Below, piece after piece: positions 24,573 to 36,120 of a DNA stretch of 36,120 nt (position 1 is the first letter of the stretch; each line of letters starts with the position of its first letter). The stretch is taken from positions 1 to 36,120 of the forward strand of contig SHVT01000010.1 of NCBI GenBank assembly GCA_009694125.1, given 5' to 3'. The notes under the pieces are model-generated. The model was not told the origin of the DNA and made no database searches. It saw only the letters and a list, made by a program, of their open reading frames with translations. The position numbers and the translations under genes are program-made. This DNA comes from Rhodospirillaceae bacterium (lineage in GTDB: Bacteria; Pseudomonadota; Alphaproteobacteria; CACIAM-22H2).

Positions 24573-25354
24573 GGTACCGCCAGTGCCGCCAGCAGCATGG
24601 CGATTTCGACGACTTGTTGAACCGCGCCAAGGACATCGCCGGTGTAGCCGCCGAGCCGGCGCTGCGCCAGCCAGGACGCCCAGGCGACAACAAGGGCGGC
24701 GGCGGCAAGCGCGGCGATGCCCATCAACGGGCCAAGGCCAACAAAGGCGAAGACGGCGCCGATGCCGACGGCATCGATCATGCGGTGGCGCTCCGGCCGC
24801 CCGGCGACCGCGCCGAGGCCATGATCCCTCGCGGGTCCGAGAAAATACATGACCGGGACCATCGCCGCCCGCGACATCGCACCGGTCGCAATCAGCACCG
24901 TGGCCACATCCCAGGCCCAGCCATAAGAGGAAATGGCCAGCACCCTCAACGAGATCGAGGCGATTAAGGCAAGAACGCCGAAAGTGCCGATGCGGCTGTC
25001 ATGCATGATCGCGAGTCGGCGCTCGCGGTCGCGGCCGCCGAGGCCATCGGCGGTGTCGGCCAGTCCATCTTCGTGAAGCGCGCCGGTCGCCACAATCAGC
25101 GTGAAGACGGCGAGCATTGCCCCAATGGCGGGCGGCAACCCGATGCCTTCGGCCAGCGCATAGACCAGCCCGCCACCGAAGCCGAGCAAGGCGCCGACGA
25201 TCGGAAAGCCGCGAACCGCATCGGCCAGCCCGCCCGGCGCCAGCGCCGGGGCTTCAAGCGGAAACCGCGTGAGGAAGGCCATCGAGACACGTGCATCGTA
25301 TCGCCAACCCGGCATTACCGGTTCGGCGGCGGGGTCGGGCCGGATGTCTGACAT
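24569..25354 (-). CDS. cobS: Adenosylcobinamide-GDP ribazoletransferase
   Basis: FLTRFPLEAP, GALHEDGLADTADGLGGRDRERRLAIMHDSRIGTFG, LGGYTGDVLGAVQQ. Confidence 0.95.
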   Translation of the reverse strand: MSDIRPDPAAEPVMPGWRYDARVSMAFLTRFPLEAPALAPGGLADAVRGFPIVGALLGFGGGLVYALAEGIGLPPAIGAMLAVFTLIVATGALHEDGLADTADGLGGRDRERRLAIMHDSRIGTFGVLALIASISLRVLAISSYGWAWDVATVLIATGAMSRAAMVPVMYFLGPARDHGLGAVAGRPERHRMIDAVGIGAVFAFVGLGPLMGIAALAAAALVVAWASWLAQRRLGGYTGDVLGAVQQVVEIAMLLAALAVP

Positions 25355-25440
25355 TGTTTTCCGACTTTCAGATCGGTCGCCGTGCGGTTATAGGACAACC
25401 GGAAGCATCGCGCCAACCGCACATTAACAAACCGGTCGAA

Positions 25441-26466
25441 ATGCCCGAACGCCCGCCCGCGTCATTCGATGAAATCCGCGCCCTGGTGCGTGAACTTCCG
25501 GGACCGGATTTGGAAGCCGCTTCCGCGGCGGCCGCGCGGGAGGCGCAGCTCACCAAGCCGGCCGGATCCCTGGGCCGGCTCGAGGAGCTGGCTGCCTGGC
25601 TCGCCACCTGGCAGGGGCGGCATCCGCCGCGCATCGCCCATCCCCGCACCTGTGTGTTCGCGGGCAATCATGGCGTCGCCGCGCGCGGTGTTTCGGCCTA
25701 TCCCGCCTCGGTCACCGGCCAAATGGTCAAGAATTTCATCGCCGGAGGGGCCGCGGTCAATCAGCTGTGCAAGACCGCGGATGCGGATTTGCGCGTCTAT
25801 GAAATGTCGCTCGACCGGCCCACGCGCGATTTCACCGAGACCGCCGCACTCGACGAGGAGGACTGCGCCATCGCGACCGCCTATGGGATGATGGCCGTTG
25901 AGCCCGGTATCGACCTGCTTTGCCTGGGTGAAATGGGCATCGCCAACACCACACCCGCCGCGGCCATCTGCCTCGCTTTATTCGGCGGCGAGGCCAAGGA
26001 TTGGGTCGGCCCCGGCACTGGCGTGACCGGGGATGTGTTGGCGCGGAAGACCGCCATCGTCCGGGCCGGGGTCGACAAACACCGCGCGAACCTCAACGAT
26101 CCGCTGGAAGTCCTTGCCCGCCTGGGCGGTTATGAATTCGCCGCCATCGGCGGGGCCATCCTGGCGGCGCGGCTGGCGCGGGCGCCGGTCGTGCTCGACG
26201 GCTTTGCCTGCACCGCCGCGGCGGCGATCCTGTTTGCCATCGACCGCCATTCGCTGGATCATTGCATCGTGGCCCATGTGTCGGCCGAACCAGGCCATCG
26301 GCGCCTGCTCGAGCGGCTGGGCAAACGCGCCCTCTTCGATTTCGGCATGCGCCTCGGCGAAGCCTCCGGCGCCACGCTTGCCATACCCATATTGAAGGCC
26401 GCTGCGGCTTGTCACGCTGGCATGGCGACCTTCGCCGCGGCCGGCGTCAGTGGGAGGGTTGATTGA
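25441..26466 (+). CDS. cobT: Nicotinate-nucleotide--dimethylbenzimidazole phosphoribosyltransferase
   Basis: LTKPAGSLGRLEELAAWLA, VFAGNHGVAARGVSAYP, LCLGEMGIANTTPAAA, VLDGFACTAAAAI, MRLGEASGATLAIPILKAA. ATG 25441 chosen. Confidence 0.95.
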   Translation: MPERPPASFDEIRALVRELPGPDLEAASAAAAREAQLTKPAGSLGRLEELAAWLATWQGRHPPRIAHPRTCVFAGNHGVAARGVSAYPASVTGQMVKNFIAGGAAVNQLCKTADADLRVYEMSLDRPTRDFTETAALDEEDCAIATAYGMMAVEPGIDLLCLGEMGIANTTPAAAICLALFGGEAKDWVGPGTGVTGDVLARKTAIVRAGVDKHRANLNDPLEVLARLGGYEFAAIGGAILAARLARAPVVLDGFACTAAAAILFAIDRHSLDHCIVAHVSAEPGHRRLLERLGKRALFDFGMRLGEASGATLAIPILKAAAACHAGMATFAAAGVSGRVD

Positions 26467-26467
26467 T

Positions 26468-27085
26468 ATGATCCAAGGCGAAGCCAAGAGCATGTCGGAC
26501 ATCGTCGCCTATTTCGCCGACGAATTTCCCGGCGAACGCATTACCCTGGGCGACTTCGTCACCGCGCTTGGGGACCGATCTTTCGGGATCCTGCTGCTGA
26601 TTTTCGCCCTGCCCAGCGCGCTGCCCTTGAGCGCAGTCCCGGGTGTATCCACGGTCTTCGGCATTCCGATGGCGGCGGTGGCCGCGCAGATGATGATCGG
26701 CATGAAAAGGCCGGCGATGCCGGGTTGGCTGCTGTCTCGATCGGTCGCGCGCGCCGACCTGCAACGAGCCGTTGCGCGCGTTCTGCCCTATTTGCGCCGG
26801 CTTGAAAGGGGATTGCGGCCACGCTGGCTGCCGCTGACCGGCGCACTGGCCGAACGTGCCATCGGTGGAGCCTGCTTCTTGCTCGCGCTGATCGTCACCT
26901 TGCCGATTCCGTTCGGCAACCAGCCGCCCTCGCTTGCCATCGCGCTCTTCGCGGTCGGCATCTTCGAGCGCGACGGCCTGTTCGTGATCGTGGGAACGAT
27001 CGCCGGTGTCGTGTCACTATTTCTTTTGTTCGGCGTGTATTTCACGGCCTTGCAGGCGCTGCTGTTACTGTTGCGCCAACTGTAG
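26468..27085 (+). CDS. ExoD family exopolysaccharide-related membrane protein
   Basis: ERITLGDFVTALGDRSFGILLLIFALPSALPLSAVPGVSTVFGIPMAAVAAQMMIG is typical of ExoD. Confidence 0.9.
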   Translation: MIQGEAKSMSDIVAYFADEFPGERITLGDFVTALGDRSFGILLLIFALPSALPLSAVPGVSTVFGIPMAAVAAQMMIGMKRPAMPGWLLSRSVARADLQRAVARVLPYLRRLERGLRPRWLPLTGALAERAIGGACFLLALIVTLPIPFGNQPPSLAIALFAVGIFERDGLFVIVGTIAGVVSLFLLFGVYFTALQALLLLLRQL

Positions 27086-27087
27086 GG

Positions 27088-27102
27088 GCCGACTTCGGCT
27101 TT
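27088..27102. terminator. Small hairpin between convergent exoD-like and lpdA genes
   Basis: GCCG-ACTT-CGGC followed by TTT on the plus strand, in a 15-bp convergent gap. Confidence 0.3.
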
Positions 27103-28510
27103 AGATGTGGATCGGCCGGGCCGCGACGGCCAATGCCGCTTCTTTCAACGCTTCCGCCAAGGTGGGGTGGGCATGACAGGTGCGGGCGATGTCCTCGGCC
27201 GAACCGCCGAATTCCATCACCGTCACCGCCTCGTGGATCAGGGTTCCCGCGTCCGGCCCCAAGATATGCACGCCAAGAACGCGATCGGTGGCGGCATCGG
27301 CCAGGATTTTGACGAAGCCATCGGTGTCGGCGTTACAGCGGGCGCGGCCATTGGCGGTGAACGGGAATTTGCCGGCCTTGTAGGCGATACCGGCGGCTTT
27401 CAGTTCCTCCTCCGTCTTGCCGACAGAGGCAGCTTCGGGCCAGGTGTAGACCACGCCCGGGATGGCGTCGTAGTTCACATGGCCGGCCTGACCGGCGAGA
27501 ATTTCGGCGAGCGCCACGCCCTCATCTTCAGCCTTATGCGCCAACATGGGGCCGGCGATGGCGTCGCCGATGGCGTAGATGCCGGCGACATTGGTGCGGA
27601 AATGACCGTCGGTGCGGATGCGGCCGCGATTGTCCATCTCCACACCCACCGCCTCCAAACCCAAACTCGCGGTATGCGGGCGCCGGCCGATGGCGACGAG
27701 CACGATGTCGGTTTCGATCGTCTCGGCCGCGCCGCCTTTTGCCGGCTCGATGGACAGCGCCACGCGTTTGCCCTTCTTAGCCGCGCCGGTCACTTTCGAT
27801 TCGAGGCGGAATTTCATGCCCTGACGACCGAGCAGGCGATGCAATTGTTTGCCGACCTCGCCATCCATGCCGGGGACGATGCGGTCAAGGAACTCAACCA
27901 CCGTCACCTCCGTCCCCAAGCGGCGCCAGACCGAGCCCATTTCCAGGCCGATGTAACCGCCGCCGATGACAACCATGGTCTTGGGCACGGCCGGAAGGGT
28001 CAACGCGCCGGTCGAGGATACGATTTGTTTCTCGTCAACCGCGACGCCCGGTAGATCCATGTGATCGGAGCCGGTGGCGATGACGATGTTCTTGGCCTTG
28101 AGCCGCTGGTCGCCGCCGCCATTGAGGGTGACGCCGACTTCCCCGGCGGCGACCAGGCGGCCGGCGCCCTTTACATGCTCAACCTTGTTTTTCTTGAACA
28201 GGAACTCAACGCCGCGGGTGTTGTCGCCGACGACCTTGTCCTTGCGCGCCATCATGGCGGCAAGGTCGAGATCGACCTTTCCCACTTTCACGCCGTGTTG
28301 GGCCAGACCGTGGGAGGTTTCCTCGAAAAGGTGCGAGGAATGAAGCAAGGCCTTGGACGGGATGCAGCCGACATTAACGCAGGTGCCGCCCAGCCCCGCG
28401 CGTTTTTCGACACACGCGGCCTTCATTCCGAGCTGCGCCGCGCGGATGGCGCAGACATAACCGCCTGGGCCGCCGCCGATCACGATCAGGTCGAAGCTCG
28501 CCTCCATCAT
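27101..28510 (-). CDS. lpdA: Dihydrolipoyl dehydrogenase
   Basis: [36 protein letters not shown]-terminal [15 protein letters not shown]. Confidence 0.97.
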   Translation of the reverse strand: MMEASFDLIVIGGGPGGYVCAIRAAQLGMKAACVEKRAGLGGTCVNVGCIPSKALLHSSHLFEETSHGLAQHGVKVGKVDLDLAAMMARKDKVVGDNTRGVEFLFKKNKVEHVKGAGRLVAAGEVGVTLNGGGDQRLKAKNIVIATGSDHMDLPGVAVDEKQIVSSTGALTLPAVPKTMVVIGGGYIGLEMGSVWRRLGTEVTVVEFLDRIVPGMDGEVGKQLHRLLGRQGMKFRLESKVTGAAKKGKRVALSIEPAKGGAAETIETDIVLVAIGRRPHTASLGLEAVGVEMDNRGRIRTDGHFRTNVAGIYAIGDAIAGPMLAHKAEDEGVALAEILAGQAGHVNYDAIPGVVYTWPEAASVGKTEEELKAAGIAYKAGKFPFTANGRARCNADTDGFVKILADAATDRVLGVHILGPDAGTLIHEAVTVMEFGGSAEDIARTCHAHPTLAEALKEAALAVAARPIHI

Positions 28511-28531
28511 CCCCGTCGCCCCCGGTCAGTC

Positions 28532-29776
28532 TTACAAACCCAGCAACAGGCGCTGGGGATCCTCGATGCATTCCTTGACGCGCACGAGGAAGGTGACGGC
28601 CTCGCGCCCGTCGACGATCCGGTGATCGTAGGAGAGCGCCGTGTACATCATCGGCCGCACCTCCACCTTGTCGCCGACCGCCACCGGCCGCGGCTGAATC
28701 TTGTGCATGCCCAGAATGCCCGATTGCGGCGGGTTGAGGATGGGCGTCGACAGCAGCGACCCGAAGACGCCGCCATTGGAGATCGTGAACGTGCCGCCGG
28801 TCAGGTCTTCGATGGCGAGTTTGCCGTCGCGGGCGCGGGTGCCGAGTTCGGCGATCGTCCTTTCGAGTTCGGCGAAATTCATCCGATCGGCATCGCGTAC
28901 GACCGGGACGACCAGACCTTGCGGCGCGCTGACGGCCACACCGATGTCGTAGCGATTCTTGTAGACGATGTCGTCGCCGTCGATTTCGCCGTTCACGGCG
29001 GGAATTTCCTTCAATGCGGCGATGCAGGCTTTGACGAAAAAGGGGAGAAATCCGAGCCGGACCTTGTGTTTTTTCTCAAAGGAATCCCGAAAGCGTTCGC
29101 GCAGGGCCATTACCTGCGTCATGTCGCATTCGTTGAAGGTCGTGAGGATCGCGGCGGTGTTCTGAGCATGTTTCAGCCGCTCGGCGATGCGTTTGCGTAG
29201 CCGGGTCATGCGAACGCGTTCTTCGCGTTCTCCGGGCGTTCGCGGAACCTGCCGAGTTTCCGCGACCGGGGGCGGAGCCGGTCGCGCGGCCGGAGCCGGC
29301 GCCTGATCGGCGCGCGCCATGACATCACCTTTGGTGACCCGCCCATCCTTGCCCGTGCCGGCCACCGCGCTCGGCTCCAGCTTCGCTTCGGCCATCATCT
29401 TGCGCGCCGCCGGGCCCGACGTCGGCGTTGCCGCGGGCTTTGCGGCTGGCGCGGGTGGTGGCGGCGGCGCGGCTGGCGCCGGAGACGCCTTCGCCGCGGC
29501 CGGGGCCGCTGCCGCCGCCACAGCCGCCCTGGGCGCGCCCGCACCTCCGATGATGCCAAGAACGGTGCCAACGGTGACCGTTTCGCCCGCCGCGACCCGC
29601 ATTTCCGACAATGTGCCGGCAGCGCCCGCGGGCACCTCGAGCGTCACTTTATCGGTTTCCAGCTCGACGATCGGCTCGTCCATGGCGACGCTGTCGCCCA
29701 CGGCCTTGAACCACTTGGCGACGGTGGCCTCGTTCACCGATTCGCCCAGCGCGGGCACCTTGATTTCAACTGCCAT
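28532..29776 (-). CDS. sucB: 2-oxoglutarate dehydrogenase E2, dihydrolipoyllysine succinyltransferase
   Basis: Lipoyl domain [13 protein letters not shown]; catalytic [32 protein letters not shown] and [16 protein letters not shown]. Confidence 0.97.
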   Translation of the reverse strand: MAVEIKVPALGESVNEATVAKWFKAVGDSVAMDEPIVELETDKVTLEVPAGAAGTLSEMRVAAGETVTVGTVLGIIGGAGAPRAAVAAAAAPAAAKASPAPAAPPPPPAPAAKPAATPTSGPAARKMMAEAKLEPSAVAGTGKDGRVTKGDVMARADQAPAPAARPAPPPVAETRQVPRTPGEREERVRMTRLRKRIAERLKHAQNTAAILTTFNECDMTQVMALRERFRDSFEKKHKVRLGFLPFFVKACIAALKEIPAVNGEIDGDDIVYKNRYDIGVAVSAPQGLVVPVVRDADRMNFAELERTIAELGTRARDGKLAIEDLTGGTFTISNGGVFGSLLSTPILNPPQSGILGMHKIQPRPVAVGDKVEVRPMMYTALSYDHRIVDGREAVTFLVRVKECIEDPQRLLLGL

Positions 29777-29812
29777 CCACGCCTCGTTTCATTCCGCCCA
29801 GTCGATGGAAAA

Positions 29813-32650
29813 TCAGACCGTCAGCGCTTCGTTGACCAATTGTGCCTGTTCTTTCGTATGCCGCTTGTATTGCCCGGTCGCCGGCGATGCCGCGTCGGGG
29901 CGGCCGACATAACGGGCCCGTTTCGCCGCGATGCCGATTCCGCGGAGCACATTTTCGATGCGGCCTTCGATGAACCACCAGGCGCCCATGTTCTGCGGCT
30001 CTTCCTGACACCACACGATTTCCGCTTTCTTGAAGCGGGCGAGTTCGATACCGGCGGCGTTGAACGGAAACGGATAAAGCTGCTCCACGCGCAAGATATA
30101 GACATCTTTGAGCCCGCGTTTGTCCCGTTCCTCCGCGAGGTCGTAATAGACCTTACCGGAGCACATGACCACGCGTTTGATTTTCTCGTCCGGAACGAGA
30201 TTGGGCGCATCATCCCATAAGAGCCGATGGAAGGTCGTATTCGGTCCCATTTCGGCGAGCTTGGACACAGCCGCTTTATGGCGGAGCAGCGATTTCGGGC
30301 TCATCATGATGAGCGGCTTGCGGAAATTCCGCCTCATCTGGCGGCGCAGGATGTGAAAGTAGTTGGCCGGCGTGGTGCAGGCCGCGACCTGCATGTTGTC
30401 TTCTCCGCAAAGCTGAAGGTAACGCTCGAGCCGCGCCGATGAATGTTCCGGTCCCTGCCCCTCATAGCCGTGCGGCAACAACATGACCAACCCGGACATG
30501 CGCAGCCATTTGCTCTCGCCGGAGGCAATGAACTGATCGATGATGACTTGGGCGCCATTGGCGAAATCGCCGAACTGGGCTTCCCACAGCACAAGGGCAT
30601 GGGGCTCCGCCAGGCTGTACCCATATTCAAACCCGAGCACGCCCGCTTCCGAAAGCGGGCTGTCGATGACCTCGAACCCCGCTTGCCCGGTACGGATATT
30701 GTTGAGCGGCACATAACGCCGCTCGTCGTTCTGGTCGACGACAACCGCGTGCCGGTGAGAGAAAGTGCCACGGCCTGAATCCTGGCCGGACAGCCGGACC
30801 GGCGTGCCCTCGGCAAGCAAGGTGCCTAATGCAAGGGCTTCACCCATCGCCCAATCGAGGCCGTCGCCGGTTTCGATCATCTTGCGCCGCTGCTCGAAAA
30901 GGCGGATGACCTTTGGGTTGACGGCGAAATTTTCGGGCGGCGAGCCGATCGCCCGGCCCACCTCGCGCAGCAATTCCATGGGCGCGGCGGTGATGCCCCG
31001 GCGATCGTCGCCCGAGGCGATTTCGAGCCCGGCCCATTTGCCTTCGAGCCAATCGGCCTTGTTCGGCCGGTAGGTGGAAGCGGCCTGAAAATCGCCTTCG
31101 AGTCGCGCCTGAAATTCCGCCATCATGCGGTTCGGTTCGTCCGGCGTGACCACCTCGGCCGCGATCAGCCGCTGGGCGTAGATTTCGCGGGTGGTCGGGT
31201 GACTGGCGATCCTCTTGTACATGACTGGCTGCGTGAACGCCGGCTCGTCGCTCTCGTTGTGGCCGTGGCGCCGGTAACAGAACATGTCGATGACCACGTC
31301 CTTGTGGAAGCGCTGGCGGAACTCGATCGCCAGGCGCGCGGCGTGCACGACTGCTTCGGGATCGTCGCCGTTCACATGCAGGATCGGCGCCTGGACGCTC
31401 TTGGCCACATCGGATGGATAGGGAGAGGACCGCGAATAAGCCGGGCTCGTCGTAAAGCCGATCTGGTTGTTGACGATGTAGTGAATGGTGCCACCGGTTC
31501 TGTAGCCTTTCAGATCGGACAGGCCGAGGGTTTCGGCGACCAGGCCCTGACCGGCGAAAGCCGCGTCGCCGTGCATGAGCAGGCCCATCGCCTGGCTGCC
31601 GTCAGCGTCCTTACGCTGGGCCTGCTTGGCGCGCACCTTGCCGATGACGACCGTGTCCACGGCTTCGAGATGCGACGGATTGGCCGTAAGCGACAAATGC
31701 ACGGTGTTGCCGTCGAAATCGCGGTCGGCCGAAGTCCCCAGATGGTATTTCACGTCGCCCGATCCCTGGACTTCTTCGGGATGGCTGGGATTGCCCTGGA
31801 ATTCGGAGAAAATGGCGGCGAAGGGTTTGCTCATGAAATTGGCGAGCACGTTGAGCCGCCCGCGATGGGGCATGCCGACAACGATGTCCCTGAGACCGAG
31901 CTGTCCCCCGCGTTTGACGATCTGCTCAAGCGCCGGAATCAACGATTCCGCACCCTCGAGGCCAAACCGTTTGGTGCCGACATAACGACGGTCGAGGAAC
32001 CGTTCGAAGACCTCGGCCATAGTCAGTTTTTCGAGGATCGCGCGTTTGCCGCGCTCGGTGAACAGCGCGCGGCCGCGGGCGCTTTCGATATGTTCTTGAA
32101 TCCAGGATTTTTGCTCGGGGTCCTGGACGTGCATGAATTCAAAGCCGGTCGTACCGCAATAGGTCTCTTCCAGGATCGCCACGAATTCGCGGATGGTCGC
32201 GGATTGCCGGCCCAAGACGCCGCCGACGAAAATCGGCCGGTCGTAATCGGCCTCGGTGAAGCCATAAGCCTTGGGGTCGAGTTCGGGATGGGCGAGGCGG
32301 TTTTCCAAACCGAGCGGGTCGAGCCGGGCGTGAAGATGTCCGCGCACGCGGTAGTTGCGGATCAACATGAGCGCGCGAATGGAATCCATCGTCGCGGCGC
32401 GGATCTGTTCAAAATCGAGCGCCGCCGACCGCGGTCGTGCATCGTCGCCATTAACCAGCGGATGGCGTTCGTTCGGCGCCCAACTGGCGCCCCGCGCGTC
32501 GCTTTTTGCGGTGGCCGGTTCGTCCTTGAGCTCGGCGAAGAATTCCGCCCAACCGGGATCGACCGAAGCCGGATTCTGCAAATAACGAAGGTACAGATCG
32601 CTGATGAACGGCGCATTGGCGCCGAGGAGGAAGGAATCGATGTCCTGCAT
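29813..32650 (-). CDS. sucA: 2-oxoglutarate dehydrogenase E1
   Basis: RGLIV-type IVVGMPHRGRLNVLAN, FCYRRHGHNESDEPAFTQPVMY, PHGYEGQGPEHSSARLERYLQL. Confidence 0.97.
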   Translation of the reverse strand: MQDIDSFLLGANAPFISDLYLRYLQNPASVDPGWAEFFAELKDEPATAKSDARGASWAPNERHPLVNGDDARPRSAALDFEQIRAATMDSIRALMLIRNYRVRGHLHARLDPLGLENRLAHPELDPKAYGFTEADYDRPIFVGGVLGRQSATIREFVAILEETYCGTTGFEFMHVQDPEQKSWIQEHIESARGRALFTERGKRAILEKLTMAEVFERFLDRRYVGTKRFGLEGAESLIPALEQIVKRGGQLGLRDIVVGMPHRGRLNVLANFMSKPFAAIFSEFQGNPSHPEEVQGSGDVKYHLGTSADRDFDGNTVHLSLTANPSHLEAVDTVVIGKVRAKQAQRKDADGSQAMGLLMHGDAAFAGQGLVAETLGLSDLKGYRTGGTIHYIVNNQIGFTTSPAYSRSSPYPSDVAKSVQAPILHVNGDDPEAVVHAARLAIEFRQRFHKDVVIDMFCYRRHGHNESDEPAFTQPVMYKRIASHPTTREIYAQRLIAAEVVTPDEPNRMMAEFQARLEGDFQAASTYRPNKADWLEGKWAGLEIASGDDRRGITAAPMELLREVGRAIGSPPENFAVNPKVIRLFEQRRKMIETGDGLDWAMGEALALGTLLAEGTPVRLSGQDSGRGTFSHRHAVVVDQNDERRYVPLNNIRTGQAGFEVIDSPLSEAGVLGFEYGYSLAEPHALVLWEAQFGDFANGAQVIIDQFIASGESKWLRMSGLVMLLPHGYEGQGPEHSSARLERYLQLCGEDNMQVAACTTPANYFHILRRQMRRNFRKPLIMMSPKSLLRHKAAVSKLAEMGPNTTFHRLLWDDAPNLVPDEKIKRVVMCSGKVYYDLAEERDKRGLKDVYILRVEQLYPFPFNAAGIELARFKKAEIVWCQEEPQNMGAWWFIEGRIENVLRGIGIAAKRARYVGRPDAASPATGQYKRHTKEQAQLVNEALTV

Positions 32651-32690
32651 GTTTATGTCCGTTCGGCCCCAACCACTGGCGAGGCGGTCA

Positions 32691-33566
32691 TCAACCCCGC
32701 ATCGCCTCTGCCATGGCCGCGCCCAGCCCCGCCGGCGCTTCGGCCACGCGCATGCCGGCGCTTTTCAGCGCCTCGATCTTTTCTCCGGCGCCGCCGCGCC
32801 CGCCCGCGATGATGGCACCGGCATGGCCCATCCTGCGGCCCGGGGGGGCGGTGAGACCGGCGATGAACCCGACGACGGGTTTCTTTCGCTTTTCCCGACG
32901 CAAGAAAGCGGCGGCTTCTTCTTCCGCCGTGCCCCCGATTTCGCCGATCATGACGATGCCCTGGGTTTCGGAATCGGCAAGAAACAGCTCAAGGCAATCG
33001 ACGAAATTGGTGCCATTGACGGGGTCGCCGCCGATGCCGATGCAGGTGGTCTGGCCGAGCCCGGCGGCGGTCGTCTGCGCCACCGCCTCATAGGTCAGCG
33101 TGCCCGAACGCGACACGATCCCGATGCGGCCGCGACTGTGGATGTGACCGGGCATGATGCCGATCTTGCATTCGCCGGGCGTGATGATCCCCGGACAGTT
33201 CGGCCCGATCAGCCGGGTCTTGGAGCCCTGCAGCGCCCGTTTGACAACAACCATGTCGAGCACCGGGATGCCCTCGGTGATGCACACCACCAGACGGATG
33301 CCGGCATCGATCGCTTCAAGGATCGCATCGGCGGCAAAGGGCGGCGGGACATAGATGGCCGAAGCGTCTGCCCCGGTCGCCGCCGCGGCCTGGGCCACGG
33401 TGTCAAAGACCGGGAGGTCGATATGTTTGGTCCCGCCCTTGCCGGGTGTGACGCCGCCAACCATGCGGGTGCCGTAGGCGATCGCCTGTTCGGAATGGAA
33501 CGTGCCTTGAGCGCCGGTAAAGCCCTGGCAGATCACACGTGTCTGGGCGTTGACGAGAACGGCCAT
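32691..33566 (-). CDS. sucD: Succinate--CoA ligase subunit alpha
   Basis: [72 protein letters not shown]. Start 33566, overlapping the sucC stop. Confidence 0.97.
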   Translation of the reverse strand: MAVLVNAQTRVICQGFTGAQGTFHSEQAIAYGTRMVGGVTPGKGGTKHIDLPVFDTVAQAAAATGADASAIYVPPPFAADAILEAIDAGIRLVVCITEGIPVLDMVVVKRALQGSKTRLIGPNCPGIITPGECKIGIMPGHIHSRGRIGIVSRSGTLTYEAVAQTTAAGLGQTTCIGIGGDPVNGTNFVDCLELFLADSETQGIVMIGEIGGTAEEEAAAFLRREKRKKPVVGFIAGLTAPPGRRMGHAGAIIAGGRGGAGEKIEALKSAGMRVAEAPAGLGAAMAEAMRG

Positions 33567-34735
33567 CAGGCGACCTCCCGCACGGCCTTGACGATCTTCT
33601 CGGCGGCATCGGCGAGATTTTCGGCGGACACGATGGCCAGCCCCGATTGTTTGATGATCTTTTTGCCGAGTTCCACGTTGGTGCCTTCCAGCCGCACGAC
33701 CAGCGGCACGTTGAGGCCGATTTCGCGAGCCGCGGCGACCACACCTTCGGCAATCACGTCGCAACGCATGATCCCGCCGAAAATGTTGACCAAGATGCCT
33801 TCGACCCGCGGGTCCGAAAGGATCAGCTTGAACGCGACGGTCACTCTTTCGCGAGTGGCGCCGCCGCCGACATCGAGAAAATTCGCCGGATCGCCGCCGT
33901 ACAGCTTGATGATGTCCATGGTCGCCATGGCCAGGCCCGCGCCGTTGACCATGCACCCGATATTGCCGGTAAGCCGGATATAGTTAAGGCCGTGGCGGCC
34001 AGCTTCGAGTTCGGCGGCATCCTCTTCGCTTTCGTCGCGCAGATCTTCGACTTCCTTGTGACGGAAAAGGCCGTTGTCGTCGAAGTTCATTTTCGCGTCG
34101 AGCGCGATGACGCCGCCATCGCCGGTGACGACCAGCGGATTGATCTCGACCAGGCTCGCGTCCAGCGCGGTGAAGGCCTGATAGAGCCCGGTGATAAGTT
34201 TACCCGCGGCGGCCGCCTGTTTCGGATCGAGGCCCAAGCCAAAGGCAAGGCGCCGCGTGTGAAACGGGCGCAGCCCGATCGCCGGGTCCACGGCCAATCG
34301 CATGATCTGGTCGGGATGTTTGGCGGCAACCTCTTCGATATCCATGCCGCCCGCCGTGGACGCGATGAATGTCGGACACCCCGTCGCCCGATCGATCAGC
34401 AAACCCAGATACAACTCGCGTTTGATGTCGCAGCCCTCTTCGACATAGACCCGCTTGACTTCCTTGCCGGCGGGACCGGTCTGGTGGGTGATGAGCTGCA
34501 TGCCGAGAATCTTCGCCGCGGTGGATTTGACCTCGGCGATCGATTTCACCACCTTGACGCCGCCGCCCTTGCCGCGACCGCCGGCGTGAATCTGCGCCTT
34601 GACCACCCAGACCGGTCCGGGCAGGCCCCGTGCAACCGTCTCGGCCTCATCGGCGGTATAGGCGACGCCCCCCCTGGGGACGGCGACGCCGTGTTTGGCC
34701 AATAGCTGCTTGGCTTGATATTCGTGGATATTCAT
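33566..34735 (-). CDS. sucC: Succinate--CoA ligase subunit beta
   Basis: [64 protein letters not shown]. Confidence 0.97.
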   Translation of the reverse strand: MNIHEYQAKQLLAKHGVAVPRGGVAYTADEAETVARGLPGPVWVVKAQIHAGGRGKGGGVKVVKSIAEVKSTAAKILGMQLITHQTGPAGKEVKRVYVEEGCDIKRELYLGLLIDRATGCPTFIASTAGGMDIEEVAAKHPDQIMRLAVDPAIGLRPFHTRRLAFGLGLDPKQAAAAGKLITGLYQAFTALDASLVEINPLVVTGDGGVIALDAKMNFDDNGLFRHKEVEDLRDESEEDAAELEAGRHGLNYIRLTGNIGCMVNGAGLAMATMDIIKLYGGDPANFLDVGGGATRERVTVAFKLILSDPRVEGILVNIFGGIMRCDVIAEGVVAAAREIGLNVPLVVRLEGTNVELGKKIIKQSGLAIVSAENLADAAEKIVKAVREVA

Positions 34736-34816
34736 GCGGAACCCGCGCGGGCCGGGCCATGTCGATGTTGGCCGGACTTGTACTCTACCACGCCACCCCC
34801 CGGTGCAATCGCCGCC

Positions 34817-35935
<1,119 letters not shown>

Positions 35936-36120
35936 TCAATTTAGCGTTCCTGTAGGACTGGCCCAGTAGTTCTAACCCGATCTATTCACGAGGGTCACTG
36001 ATTTTGCCGGGCGACGTGACGAGTGTGACGCCGGGACGTGAGGGATCGTGGCGCCGGCGGCGCTGGAGAGAGGTCTGAGTTTTCGTGGGTTTGGGGTTGA
36101 CGGGGTATATCGCCCCGCCG

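Noticed and set aside
28061-29200. 379-aa plus-strand ORF opposite lpdA/sucB
   Set aside because: Antisense shadow of conserved TCA genes.
31199-32812. 537-aa plus-strand ORF opposite sucA
   Set aside because: Antisense to the well-supported sucA; no domain signature.
32691-33956. 421-aa version of SucD
   Set aside because: The extra N-terminal part is antisense-frame noise overlapping sucC; the conserved start is MAVLVNAQT at 33566.

Overview
GC-rich window, probably alphaproteobacterial (Rhodospirillales-like), nearly fully coding, with about 27 confident protein genes. In order: (1) the 5' end of an IS630-like transposase cut by the left edge, then a HIT-family gene. (2) A likely operon for modified membrane fatty acids: FAD amine-oxidase-like protein, DUF1365, cyclopropane-fatty-acid-synthase-like methyltransferase, GPH/MFS transporter. 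On the opposite strand are an outer-membrane beta-barrel protein, an SDR and a Tat-exported DUF6134-like protein. (3) HupE/UreJ plus a Zur-like Fur regulator, convergent with ctaA/COX15. (4) A less ordinary redox block: an 1162-aa fusion of GltD/NfnL-like and PyrK/NfnS-like modules, an AAA-type ATPase with a CxxCxxCxC motif, and a fused 2Fe-2S/molybdopterin hydroxylase whose cofactor and catalytic motifs look eroded. (5) A cobalamin cluster (cobN, cobW, cobU/P, cobC-like, cobS/V, cobT) with a clear cobalamin riboswitch, followed by exoD. (6) A canonical TCA block (lpdA, sucB, sucA, sucD, sucC, mdh). The best candidates for something undescribed are the redox block at about 10.6-18.3 kb, the small ORFs upstream of two operons, and a 60-bp near-perfect palindrome at 18210-18269. 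All calls come from reading the sequence by eye; no database search was run.
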